Shown: piece after piece, positions 1 through 6,746 of the stretch
Numbering within the stretch: position 1 is the first letter of the stretch
Layout: each line of letters opens with the position of its first letter
Assembly: GCA_964573795.1 (NCBI GenBank)
Contig: CAZNMF010000280.1
Coordinates: forward strand, 1-12,103
Direction: 5' to 3'
Length of the DNA stretch: 12,103 nucleotides
DNA from: CAZNMF01 sp964573795
GTDB lineage: Bacteria; Acidobacteriota; Vicinamibacteria; Vicinamibacterales; SCN-69-37
Position numbers and translations under genes: made by a program
The notes under the pieces: model-generated
What the model was told of the DNA's origin: nothing
Database searches by the model: none
What the model saw: the letters and a program-made list of their open reading frames with translations, nothing else

Positions 1-807
1 CGTGCCGACGATCGTGCCCTTGCCGCCGGACAGACTGCCGCCGCCGATGATGACGGCGGCGATCACGTCGAGCTCGAGGCCGACGGCCACCGTCGGATCG
101 CCGACCGACAGCCGCGAGAACTCCATGACGCCGGCGACGCCGGCCAGCGCGCCCGCCAGTCCGTAGACGACGATCTTGCAGCGATCGACGCGCACGCCGC
201 ACAGGCGCGCCGTGCGCTCGTTCGATCCGATCGCGAACAGATGCCGGCCGAACTGCGTGTAGCGCAGCGTCGCGGCGACCAGCAGCGCGAGCGCGATGAC
301 CAGCCAGATCCCCGACGGCAGCCACAGACCGTGTCCGCTCTCGGCCGTGCGCAGCAGCGTGTTCAGCCCCGTGATCGGCGCCTCGATGCGGCGCTCGTCC
401 GCCAGTCCCTTCGCCGCGCCGCGCACGACGAGCATCGTGCCGAGCGTGACGATGAACGGCACGACGCGCAGGCCGGTGATGAGCACGCCGTTCAGCACGC
501 CGCACAGACCCGCCGCCGCGATGGCGCCCAGCGCCGCGGCCCAGGGGCCCGCGTCGGCGCGCAGGATCAACGCGGTGACGACCGTGCCGAGCGCAACGAC
601 CGATCCCACCGACAGATCGATCCCGCCCGACACGATGACCATCGTCATCCCGAACGCCGAGACGCAAACGATCGCCGCCTGGCGTGCGATGAGCTCGAGG
701 TTGGCGCCGCGGAAGAAGCCGGGGCCAATCAGGATGCCGAACAGCACGGACACGAGCACGAGCGCGGCCAGCACGCCCGCTTCGTCGATCCACTTGCCGC
801 GCCTCAT
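1..807 (-). CDS. rbsC: Sugar ABC transporter permease, RbsC type (3' end cut by window edge)
   Basis: Inner-membrane permease of a ribose/fucose-type sugar ABC importer (BPD_transp_2 family). The reading frame is open for 269 codons from an ATG at 807 to the window edge; family members are about 320 residues, so roughly 50 C-terminal residues are missing. Visible family signatures are the hydrophobic first helix (about residues 12-30), a GGIDLSVGSVVAL stretch, NGVLI, PFIVTLGTM, and the cytoplasmic-loop motif FAIGSNERTARLCGVRVDR that contacts the ATPase. The start overlaps the stop of the ATPase gene as ATGA, so it is probably translated by coupling and works with the two proteins encoded upstream. 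The family call is firm; the transported sugar is not known. Confidence 0.93.
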   Translation of the reverse strand, partial: MRRGKWIDEAGVLAALVLVSVLFGILIGPGFFRGANLELIARQAAIVCVSAFGMTMVIVSGGIDLSVGSVVALGTVVTALILRADAGPWAAALGAIAAAGLCGVLNGVLITGLRVVPFIVTLGTMLVVRGAAKGLADERRIEAPITGLNTLLRTAESGHGLWLPSGIWLVIALALLVAATLRYTQFGRHLFAIGSNERTARLCGVRVDRCKIVVYGLAGALAGVAGVMEFSRLSVGDPTVAVGLELDVIAAVIIGGGSLSGGKGTIVGT

Positions 808-2312
808 GACGCCATCGCTCCGGACGCCGCCAGAATCAGCTCGTGCTCCGTCCAGTCGCTCGCGGGCCTGGGCGCGCCCAGCGCGCCGCGTGACATCACC
901 GCGATGCGATCGCAGACGCCGAGCAACTCGGGGAAGTAGCTGCTGACGAGCAGCACGGCCTTCGCGGCATCCGATCGCGGGGCGACGACCTCGTCGATCA
1001 GCCGGTAGATCTGCGCCTTGCTCGCGACGTCGATCCCGCGCGTCGGCTCGTCGAGCAGGAGCACGTCGACGTCGTGGTGCAGCAGCCGCGCAATCGCCAC
1101 TTTCTGCTGATTGCCGCCGGACAGACTCGCGATCGCCTGCCGCGGCCCTTCGCAGCGGATGCCGAGCTGCTCGATCCAGCGTCGCGCCGCCGCGTCCTGA
1201 CGCGACGGCCACACCAGGCCAGACGGCCCGAGCCCGTCGAGCTTCGTCATCGTCAGGTTGTCGGCGATCGACAGCCCCGCGGCGAGCCCTTCGTCGCTGC
1301 GATCCTCGCTCACGAGCCCCATGCCCTGCTGCCATCGCGCGTGCGGCGCGAACGCGCCGACGTACGCGCCGAGCCGGACGCGGCCGCCGCGCACCGGCTC
1401 GAGGCCGAACAGCGTGCGCAACAGATGCGTGCGTCCGGCCCCGAGCAGGCCGGCGATGCCGAGCACTTCACCGCGATGCAGCGTGAACGACGCGGCGCCG
1501 GGCTGGATCGCGTCGACCTCCAGCAGCGCCTTGCCGGCGCGGCGCTCGCGGCGCGGATAGAGATCGTCGACGTCGCGCCCGACCATCAGCGCCGCGATCT
1601 CGCGCGCGTCGGCATCGGACGTCCGTCCCGCGCCGACGTTCCGGCCGTCGCGCAGGACGACGAAGCGATCGGCGACGGCTTTCACTTCCTCGAGAAAGTG
1701 CGAGATGTAGACGATCGCGTGGCCCTGCGCTTTCAGGCGCGCGACGATCGCGAAGAGGCGATCGACGTCGGCGCGCGTGAGGCTGCTCGTCGGCTCGTCG
1801 AGCACGAGCACGCGGCAGCCGGACGCGAGCGCGCGCGCGATCTCGACGATCTGCTGCTCGGCCGGCGAGAGCGCGCCGGCCGGCACGTCGACGTCGATCG
1901 CGCCGTGGCCCAACTGATCGAGCGCAGCCGCCGCGGCCCGGCGCACCGCCGCGCGCTGCACGACGCCCCAGCGCGTCGGCTCGACGCCGAGCGCGACGTT
2001 CTCCGCCACGCTCAGGTGCGGCGCGAGCGACAGGTGCTGGTAGATCATCGCGATGCCGGCGCGGCGCGCCTCGAGCGGCGTGGGTGGCGCGTACGGCGCG
2101 CCGTCCAGGCGCATCTCGCCGGCGTCGGGCGCCAGCGCGCCGGCCAGCACGCTCATCAGCGTGCTCTTGCCCGCGCCGTTCTGGCCGACGAGCGCGCAGA
2201 CCTCGCCCGCGTGAACGGCGAGGTCGACGCCGGCGAGCGCGACGGTCGGCCCGAACGCCTTGCGGACGCCGCGCATCTCGAAGCGCGGCGCGGCGGCGGT
2301 TACTTCAGCCAT
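804..2312 (-). CDS. rbsA: Sugar ABC transporter ATP-binding protein, RbsA/MglA type, two ATPase domains
   Basis: Cytoplasmic ATPase that powers sugar import; 502 residues, the normal size for tandem-domain RbsA proteins. Domain 1 has Walker A GQNGAGKST (43-51), Q-loop IYQH (90-93), a signature region LSPAEQQ (148-154), Walker B LVLDEPTSS (169-177) and the H-loop in YISHF (202-206). Domain 2 has the degenerate Walker A GLLGAGRTHL (288-297, no lysine), signature LSGGNQQKV (397-405), Walker B LLLLDEPTRGID and SSYFPEL where an H-loop histidine would lie. A degenerate second site is usual in this family. I chose the ATG at 2312, which overlaps the end of rbsB by 13 bp; an in-frame ATG at 2276 just before the conserved start (MRGVRKAF) is possible. 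No clear Shine-Dalgarno sequence is visible, in keeping with coupled translation. Confidence 0.95.
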   Translation of the reverse strand: MAEVTAAAPRFEMRGVRKAFGPTVALAGVDLAVHAGEVCALVGQNGAGKSTLMSVLAGALAPDAGEMRLDGAPYAPPTPLEARRAGIAMIYQHLSLAPHLSVAENVALGVEPTRWGVVQRAAVRRAAAAALDQLGHGAIDVDVPAGALSPAEQQIVEIARALASGCRVLVLDEPTSSLTRADVDRLFAIVARLKAQGHAIVYISHFLEEVKAVADRFVVLRDGRNVGAGRTSDADAREIAALMVGRDVDDLYPRRERRAGKALLEVDAIQPGAASFTLHRGEVLGIAGLLGAGRTHLLRTLFGLEPVRGGRVRLGAYVGAFAPHARWQQGMGLVSEDRSDEGLAAGLSIADNLTMTKLDGLGPSGLVWPSRQDAAARRWIEQLGIRCEGPRQAIASLSGGNQQKVAIARLLHHDVDVLLLDEPTRGIDVASKAQIYRLIDEVVAPRSDAAKAVLLVSSYFPELLGVCDRIAVMSRGALGAPRPASDWTEHELILAASGAMAS

Positions 2313-3280
2313 TTGGCGAGATCCGGATGGAGCAGCTCGCGCGCATCCGGATCGTTCATTTCCTTCTGCGTGATGAGCCGGACGCCCGTGTCGATGCGCG
2401 CCTCGACGCGCTCGCCGTGAATGTGCGCGACGATCGTCTTCACACCGAGATAGCCCATCTTCACGGGATCCTGCAGCACGAGGCCGTCGATGTGCCCGTC
2501 GCGCAGCCCCTTCTCGAGCGTGTCCGACGAGTCGAAGCCGATGAACCGCACCTTGCCGGCCCAGCCGTTGTCCTCGAGCACGCGCAGCATCGCCAGCGAC
2601 GTCGACTCGTTCGGACAGAAGATTCCGGCGATGTCGAGGCTGCCATCGGACTTCTTGAAGCGGCTCAGCAGCGTCTCGCTCTTCTTGTACGCGCCTTCGA
2701 CGTCCGCGCCGCCGTACTGATTGTCGCTGACGACCTTCAGCGACGGATGCGCGGCGACGGCCTGCGAGAATCCCGTCTCGCGCTCCGTCGTGCTCGCCGA
2801 TCCTTCCGCGTAGCGCAGCATGACGACGTTGCCGCCGCCGGGCAGCATCGCGGCCAATCCCTCGCCCGCGAGCGTGCCGCCCTGCACGTTGTCGGTCGCG
2901 ACGAAGCTGACGAAATCGTTTCCCTTGAGCGCCGAGTCGATGATGACGACGGGGATCTTCGCGCGCGCGGCGTCGGCGACCGGCGCCGCCAGCGCGGTGT
3001 CGTCGAGCGGCGCGAGCACGATGCCGGAGACGCCGCGGGTGATGAACCCTTCGACCTCCGACACCTGCGCGGACCGATCGTCCTCCCGCAGCGGCCCGCG
3101 CCACGTGATGTCGACGCCAACCTCCTGCGCCGCCTTCGCCGCGCCGGCATGGATGCTCTGCCAGTACACGTGCGACGTGCCCTTCGGAATGACGGCGATC
3201 GTGAGCTTGCCGGAGTCAGCCGATCGGCTGCACCCGGCCAGCGTCAGCGCGAGACACGAGATGGCGACGATGTGCTTCAC
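2300..3280 (-). CDS. rbsB: Sugar-binding lipoprotein of ABC transporter, RbsB type
   Basis: Extracytoplasmic substrate-binding protein (Peripla_BP_4/ribose-binding superfamily), 326 residues. The N-terminus is a short lipoprotein signal with lipobox LAGC (14-17), so mature protein would be anchored through Cys17. The binding fold covers about 26-295, with KLTIAVIPKG opening the first lobe, GVSGIVLAPLDDTAL, PVVIIDSALKGNDFVSFVATDN, and KVRFIGFDSSDTL in the second lobe. The start is GTG at 3280, set by an AAGGAG Shine-Dalgarno 6 nt upstream and by the signal peptide beginning there; the long upstream extension of this frame runs antisense to the lactonase gene and is not real. It lies between a lactonase gene and the ATPase gene. 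The lactonase suggests an aldose or deoxy-sugar ligand, but the ligand is unknown. Confidence 0.94.
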   Translation of the reverse strand: MKHIVAISCLALTLAGCSRSADSGKLTIAVIPKGTSHVYWQSIHAGAAKAAQEVGVDITWRGPLREDDRSAQVSEVEGFITRGVSGIVLAPLDDTALAAPVADAARAKIPVVIIDSALKGNDFVSFVATDNVQGGTLAGEGLAAMLPGGGNVVMLRYAEGSASTTERETGFSQAVAAHPSLKVVSDNQYGGADVEGAYKKSETLLSRFKKSDGSLDIAGIFCPNESTSLAMLRVLEDNGWAGKVRFIGFDSSDTLEKGLRDGHIDGLVLQDPVKMGYLGVKTIVAHIHGERVEARIDTGVRLITQKEMNDPDARELLHPDLAKWLK

Positions 3281-3286
3281 TGCGTG

Positions 3287-3292
3287 CTCCTT
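3287..3292 (-). promoter_or_regulatory. Shine-Dalgarno site of rbsB
   Basis: AAGGAG on the coding strand, 6 nt before the GTG start of rbsB. It is one of the best ribosome-binding sites in the window and fixes the GTG start. It begins two bases after the end of the palindromic repeat at 3295-3349, so a folded repeat would sit directly beside it. Confidence 0.8.
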
Positions 3293-3294
3293 AC

Positions 3295-3349
3295 GTTCGG
3301 TCTGCGGTCTGCGGTCCGCAGACTGCGGCCTGTAGACGGCAGACCGAAC
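3295..3349. repeat. 55-bp palindromic heptad repeat between lactonase gene and rbsB
   Basis: Perfect 11-bp inverted arms (GTTCGGTCTGC at 3295-3305 and its complement at 3339-3349) enclose a second perfect 7-bp stem with a 3-nt loop (3307-3313 with 3317-3323). The sequence from 3299 to 3347 also divides into seven consecutive 7-nt units: ggtctgc twice, then ggtccgc, agactgc, ggcctgt, agacggc, agaccga. All seven keep G at position 2, C at position 4 and G at position 6. The element fills most of the 71-bp gap between the two genes. It could act as an mRNA-stabilising or attenuating hairpin, or simply be a dispersed repeat. Confidence 0.8.
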
Positions 3350-3351
3350 AA

Positions 3352-4185
3352 TCACCGCTCTCCCAACTTCCATAACCGCACCGCGTTGCCGCCGAGAATC
3401 GCGTCGCGTACGGCTGCGGGACGACCCGCCAGATACGTCGTCCACACGCCCATTGTCCGCTCGTAGCCGGCGGCGAGCGTGCAGACGGGCCAATCCGACC
3501 CGACCATCAGGCGATCGGGCCCGAAGACGTCGAGCGCGACGTCGAGATACGGCGTGAGATCTTCGAGCGTCCAGCGATCCCACGACGCCTCCGTGACCAG
3601 GCCCGACAGCTTCGCCATCACGTTGGGACACGCGGCCACGGCTTCGAGATCGCGCGCCCATCGATCGATGTGCCCCTGCCTGATCTCCGGCTTCGCGAGG
3701 TGATCGAGCACGAAGCGCTGCGATGGGAACTTTGCGACGAAGTCCGGCACGATCGGCAGATGCTTCGCGTACACGAGGATGTCGTACGTCAGATCGAAGT
3801 CGTTCAGCACGCCCACGCCGCGACAGAAGGCCGAACGAAGCAGAAACCGATCGTCGGGCTCGTCCTGCACGATGTGCCGCATGCCCACGAGCTTCGGATG
3901 CGCGTACGCGCCGATCCGATCTTCGACGTCGTCGGCCTGCAGATCGACCCAACCGACGACGCCCGCGACGAACGGATGCGCGTCGGCGAAGGCGAGCAGC
4001 GCGGCCGTCTCGTCCGGCGTCTGCCGCGCCTGCACGGCGATGCTCGCGTCGAACGCCGCGCGCGCCATCAGCGGCTCGACGTCGGCAGGCACGAAGTCGC
4101 GCTTGAGCGACGCCTTGGCGTCGTCAATCCACGCGTAGTCTTCGGCGCGATAACGCCAATAGTGCTGGTGGGTGTCGACGAGCAT
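3352..4185 (-). CDS. Amidohydrolase family 2 lactonase (L-fuconolactonase / L-rhamnonolactonase-like)
   Basis: A TIM-barrel amidohydrolase (PF04909, COG3618 group) of 277 residues, a normal full length. Members usually hydrolyse sugar 1,4- or 1,5-lactones such as L-fuconolactone or L-rhamnono-lactone to the free acid in non-phosphorylating sugar oxidation pathways. Visible active-site motifs are DTHQHYW at 4-10 (His6, His8), GMRHIVQDEPDDRF (101-114), VLDHLAKPEI (159-168, His162), AKLSGLV (191-197) and VGSDWPV (228-234, Asp231). The ATG at 4185 lies three residues before the conserved DTHQH, leaving no later start. No ribosome-binding site is visible; a 7-nt tandem array ends only 5 bp upstream. 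It is the first gene of the sugar transporter operon, which supports a role on the imported sugar. The exact lactone cannot be assigned from sequence. Confidence 0.88.
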   Translation of the reverse strand: MLVDTHQHYWRYRAEDYAWIDDAKASLKRDFVPADVEPLMARAAFDASIAVQARQTPDETAALLAFADAHPFVAGVVGWVDLQADDVEDRIGAYAHPKLVGMRHIVQDEPDDRFLLRSAFCRGVGVLNDFDLTYDILVYAKHLPIVPDFVAKFPSQRFVLDHLAKPEIRQGHIDRWARDLEAVAACPNVMAKLSGLVTEASWDRWTLEDLTPYLDVALDVFGPDRLMVGSDWPVCTLAAGYERTMGVWTTYLAGRPAAVRDAILGGNAVRLWKLGER

Positions 4186-4190
4186 GTTTC

Positions 4191-4218
4191 GGGCTACGGG
4201 CTACGGGATACGGGCTAC
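4191..4218. repeat. 7-nt tandem array (GGGCTAC x4) upstream of the lactonase gene
   Basis: Four consecutive heptads on the plus strand: gggctac, gggctac, gggatac, gggctac. The array begins 5 bp before the lactonase start codon and occupies exactly where a ribosome-binding site should be. On the coding strand the unit reads GTAGCCC. Confidence 0.88.
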
Positions 4219-4221
4219 GCC

Positions 4222-4244
4222 GGGGCGGCCACAAGGGCCGCCCC
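4222..4244. repeat. GC-rich perfect hairpin, 9-bp stem, REP-like
   Basis: GGGGCGGCC at 4222-4230 is perfectly complementary to GGCCGCCCC at 4236-4244, with a 5-nt loop (acaag). It follows the GGGCTAC array after 3 bp, upstream of the lactonase gene. There is no T-run after it on either strand, so an intrinsic terminator is unlikely. It resembles dispersed palindromic (REP-like) elements; whether it is repeated elsewhere in the genome cannot be seen here. Confidence 0.7.
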
Positions 4245-4362
4245 TACGGACGACGTGTCGATGTCGCCGACACGCGCTCTGTGAAATCCCCGACATTATA
4301 TGGACGAATCGCGCAGCCGCAGCCATCGTGCGCCGGCGGGACGTGCCGATTCTGCGAGTGGC
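4245..4362. promoter_or_regulatory. Divergent upstream region between lactonase operon and J-domain/PilZ gene
   Basis: Non-coding stretch that should hold promoters for both directions. A cattat/attata segment at 4294-4300 looks like a -10 box for the plus-strand gene, but I find no convincing -35 at 16-18 bp spacing. An in-frame ATG lies at 4300, but the 20 codons after it have lower third-position GC (about 60%) than the rest of the gene, so I treat this part as leader. Confidence in any exact site is low. Confidence 0.3.
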
Positions 4363-5091
4363 ATGACCATGCGTAATCGCCGGAACTACTACCGAGTCCT
4401 GCACGTGCAGCCCGATGCGCCGGCGGAGATCATCCGCACGAGCTATCGCACGCTCATGCACCGGCTGCGGATGCATCCCGATCTCGGAGGCGACGACTGG
4501 AACGCCGCCGTGATCAACGAAGCCTTCGAGACGCTGAGCGACCCTGCGAAGCGCGCGCGCTACGATGCGACGCTGCGTCAGGCGGCCGCCATGCGCGCCC
4601 CGGGCGCGGCCGAGGCCGCGCGTACAAGCCGGCGTCCCCTGCCGGCACCGGCGACCGCCACGAGCGCGTGCCCGTTCTGCATGACGCTGCACACCGCCCG
4701 CGAAGCCGCGCTGCCGGGCTCGGCGTGCGCGTCCTGCGGCAGCCCGCTCTTTCCGGCCGTGCGGCTGCAGCACGAGGACGCCTCGCGCCGCGCGCTCGAT
4801 CGCCTGCCGCGGCAGATGGACGTGTCGTTCTGCCTCGCCTGGCCGACGCAACACGCGTTCACGGGCACGACGGAAGACATCTCGATCTCGGGCATGCGGT
4901 TCGCGACGGACGTCGCGCTTCGCGTCGGCGATCGCCTGCGGCTGGATTCCGACTTCTGCAGCGCCATCGCCATCGTCCGCAGCGCGCAACGTCGCGCAGG
5001 TGACGACGGACGGCCATGGCAGGTTGGCGTGGAGTTCCTCACGCTGCGCATCAAGCGCGCGCGAGGCGGACTGGTGTCGAAGAAGATTTAG
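4363..5091 (+). CDS. J-domain, zinc-ribbon and PilZ-domain fusion protein
   Basis: A 242-residue soluble protein with three parts. Residues 8-70 form a DnaJ-type J-domain (NYYRVLHVQPDA at the start, the invariant HPD at 38-40, FETLSDPAKRARYDA at 55-69), which normally stimulates Hsp70 ATPase. Residues 103-125 hold two CxxC pairs (CPFC 103-106, CASC 122-125), probably a small zinc ribbon. Residues 143-233 look like a PilZ domain: RxxxR at 143-147 and EDISISGMRF at 171-180, matching the DxSxxG c-di-GMP-binding motif, then VGVEFL near the end. The start could be ATG 4363, 4369 or 4300; the conserved domain begins just after 4369, and none has a strong ribosome-binding site. It converges with the next gene at 7 bp. 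The inferred role is a c-di-GMP-responsive co-chaperone or adaptor; the partner is unknown. Confidence 0.82.
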   Translation: MTMRNRRNYYRVLHVQPDAPAEIIRTSYRTLMHRLRMHPDLGGDDWNAAVINEAFETLSDPAKRARYDATLRQAAAMRAPGAAEAARTSRRPLPAPATATSACPFCMTLHTAREAALPGSACASCGSPLFPAVRLQHEDASRRALDRLPRQMDVSFCLAWPTQHAFTGTTEDISISGMRFATDVALRVGDRLRLDSDFCSAIAIVRSAQRRAGDDGRPWQVGVEFLTLRIKRARGGLVSKKI

Positions 5092-5098
5092 CCCGCGA

Positions 5099-5395
5099 TC
5101 ACGGCCACGACGTGTAGACGTACAGCCACGGCCCGATGGCAACGACGGCGTAGAGCAACGTGAGGACGGCGAGCAGGGTGTGCAGGCCGCGATGATAGAC
5201 GAACGCGCCGGCGGCCATCGCCACGGCCTTCGCGATGAACAGCGCGAGGCCCGGACCAAGCAGCGTCATCCAGAACACGAGAATGTGATTGCTCTCGGCG
5301 TGCGTGCCGACGGCATCGACCGCGACGTACGTGAACACGCCGTCGAAGGCCTGGACGACGAGGAACATCAGGAGCACGAGACGCGAGAAACGCAT
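5099..5395 (-). CDS. Small membrane protein, DUF5658-like
   Basis: A 98-residue, strongly hydrophobic protein with about three transmembrane segments (roughly 5-25, 45-66 and 72-94). It resembles DUF5658 proteins: an aspartate and threonine in the first helix (FDGVFTY, 17-23) followed by a glycine and an acidic-Asn pair in the loop (GTHAESNH, 30-37), like the D...T...G...E.N pattern of that family. The function of the family is not known. Its stop lies 7 bp from the stop of the convergent J-domain/PilZ gene, leaving no room for a terminator between them. The 156-bp gap upstream separates it from the divergent mannosyltransferase gene and shows no clear promoter boxes or repeats. Confidence 0.7.
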   Translation of the reverse strand: MRFSRLVLLMFLVVQAFDGVFTYVAVDAVGTHAESNHILVFWMTLLGPGLALFIAKAVAMAAGAFVYHRGLHTLLAVLTLLYAVVAIGPWLYVYTSWP

Positions 5396-5551
5396 GACCC
5401 GACCCCAGACTAACGCAAGAGTCGTGCTCGCGGTAAGGCCATTCTTTCCAGTACTTTGCGAACGGGTTGTCTTCCTGAAGGATGAGTTCAGTCAACGCGA
5501 GTCGAGATTGGCGCCGGAATGCGGCGCCCGCGCCCTTAAGATCACCATTGC

Positions 5552-6703
5552 GTGATCGCCCGCCGCACATGGCTGACCGTCGTCGGCATCTACACGCTTG
5601 CGCGGCTCGTCAGTGTCGATCTGCTGATCGTTGCCGTGGACCGGCACCTCGGCATGCCCGTGCTGGCCGGCCCGCCCTTTCGCCTGTGGCATGACGCGCT
5701 GGTCCGCTGGGATGCGATCCATTACGCGTCGATCGCGGCCGACGGATACCCGCGCACGCTTCCGCTGAGCGCCAACGGCGCAGTGCTCGCGAATCCGTGG
5801 GCGTTCTTTCCCGCATTTCCGACGACGGCCGGCGCGCTCGTGCAGGCATTCGGCGTGTCGTTCGAGACGGCCGCTATCGCGATCAATCTGGTCGCGGGTG
5901 CCATCGCCGCCGTGCTTCTCGCGCGACTTGTCTCGACGTTCGCCGATGAGAGCACGGCGCTGAGAGCCGTCGCCATCTGGGCGACGTTTCCAGCGGCGTT
6001 CGTGCTGCAGGTGCCGTACGCCGAAGCGATCTATCTGTTGTTCGCGACGGGATTTCTGGTCGCACTCACGTCCGGCCGCGATGGCGCAGCCGCGCTGCTG
6101 CTCGCCGGCGCCAGCCTGAGCCGCGGTGTTCTCGTGCCGCTGGTGGCGGCCGCCGGCGTCCGTGTGCTCACGCAGATCGTCCGGCAGCGCACGATGACGC
6201 GTCCGACCGCGGCGCTCGCCGTCTCGGCGCTCATCTCGCCCGCCGCGTGGATCGTCGTCGCGGGCGCGGCGACGGGACGGATGGACGCCTACGCGGCCAC
6301 GCAGCGCGCGTGGGGCTTCTCCTCGGACTGGGGGGTGATGGCGCACGGCTGGGCGGCGCTCGCCGCACGCGAGGGCGCGGGTCTGCTCGTGCACCCGACC
6401 GTCATGACGCTGATCCTCACGCTCGTGCTGACGGCGGTCCTCTGCGTCCGTCGCGAGATCCCGCTGTCGATCAAGGTCTACGGCGTCACGGCCGCGGCCC
6501 TGCTGGTGGCGCTGGCGCAGCCGGGCGCGGTCGGGTTCGGATCGATGCCGCGCTTCGCGTTCGGCGTGCTGACGCTACCTATGGCGCTCGCAATCGTCGT
6601 GCGCGGCCGCTGGCTGCTCGCGCCGTACCTCGTCCTGTCGACGTGGCTCCAATATCGGTGGATCGCCGACGTCTGGAGCGGACGACTGGGCATCGCGCCG
6701 TAG
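5552..6703 (+). CDS. Polytopic PIG-V-like mannosyltransferase (GT-C fold)
   Basis: An integral membrane glycosyltransferase of 383 residues with about nine or ten hydrophobic segments, resembling the bacterial relatives of PIG-V/COG5542 mannosyltransferases, which use lipid-linked sugar donors on the outer face of the inner membrane. Motifs are VRWDAIHYASIAADGY (51-66; family pattern RWDxxHYxxIAxxGY, the Asp being the likely catalytic residue), AFFPAFP (84-90; family FFPLYP) and VPYAEAIYLLFA (154-165; family YxEslfl). The start is GTG at 5552, as no in-frame ATG fits before the first helix; its ribosome-binding site is weak. It is a lone gene that converges with kdgK 43 bp downstream. The acceptor is unknown, and it could transfer another hexose. 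Confidence 0.8.
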   Translation: MIARRTWLTVVGIYTLARLVSVDLLIVAVDRHLGMPVLAGPPFRLWHDALVRWDAIHYASIAADGYPRTLPLSANGAVLANPWAFFPAFPTTAGALVQAFGVSFETAAIAINLVAGAIAAVLLARLVSTFADESTALRAVAIWATFPAAFVLQVPYAEAIYLLFATGFLVALTSGRDGAAALLLAGASLSRGVLVPLVAAAGVRVLTQIVRQRTMTRPTAALAVSALISPAAWIVVAGAATGRMDAYAATQRAWGFSSDWGVMAHGWAALAAREGAGLLVHPTVMTLILTLVLTAVLCVRREIPLSIKVYGVTAAALLVALAQPGAVGFGSMPRFAFGVLTLPMALAIVVRGRWLLAPYLVLSTWLQYRWIADVWSGRLGIAP

Positions 6704-6746
6704 GCGACTCCAGATGTCTTGATGGAGGGAGTTTTGAAACACGTTC

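Noticed and set aside
804..2312. Missing lysine in the second Walker A motif of RbsA as a defect
   Set aside because: A degenerate second nucleotide site is normal in RbsA/MglA/XylG-type ATPases, so it does not indicate a pseudogene.
1074..2420. Plus-strand 448-codon open frame over the rbsA gene
   Set aside because: It is antisense to a gene with all ABC ATPase motifs, and its translation is rich in Arg, Ala and Asp with no domain.
804..3952. Long N-terminal extensions of the rbsA (to 3104) and rbsB (to 3952) frames as fusion proteins
   Set aside because: The rbsA extension overlaps rbsB in another frame and the rbsB extension overlaps the lactonase gene in another frame, with Arg/Ala-rich translations. 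Real starts at 2312 and 3280 fit family length, and rbsB has a good ribosome-binding site and lipoprotein signal.
4294..4302. ATG at 4300 as start of the J-domain/PilZ protein
   Set aside because: No ribosome-binding site, overlap with an AT-rich -10-like segment, lower third-position GC in the next 20 codons, and no conserved residues before 4369. It stays possible but less likely than 4363 or 4369.
6707..6732. Bidirectional terminator between the mannosyltransferase gene and kdgK
   Set aside because: actcc at 6707-6711 can pair with ggagt at 6728-6732 and a short T-run follows, but the stem is only 5 bp with a 16-nt loop, too weak to call.
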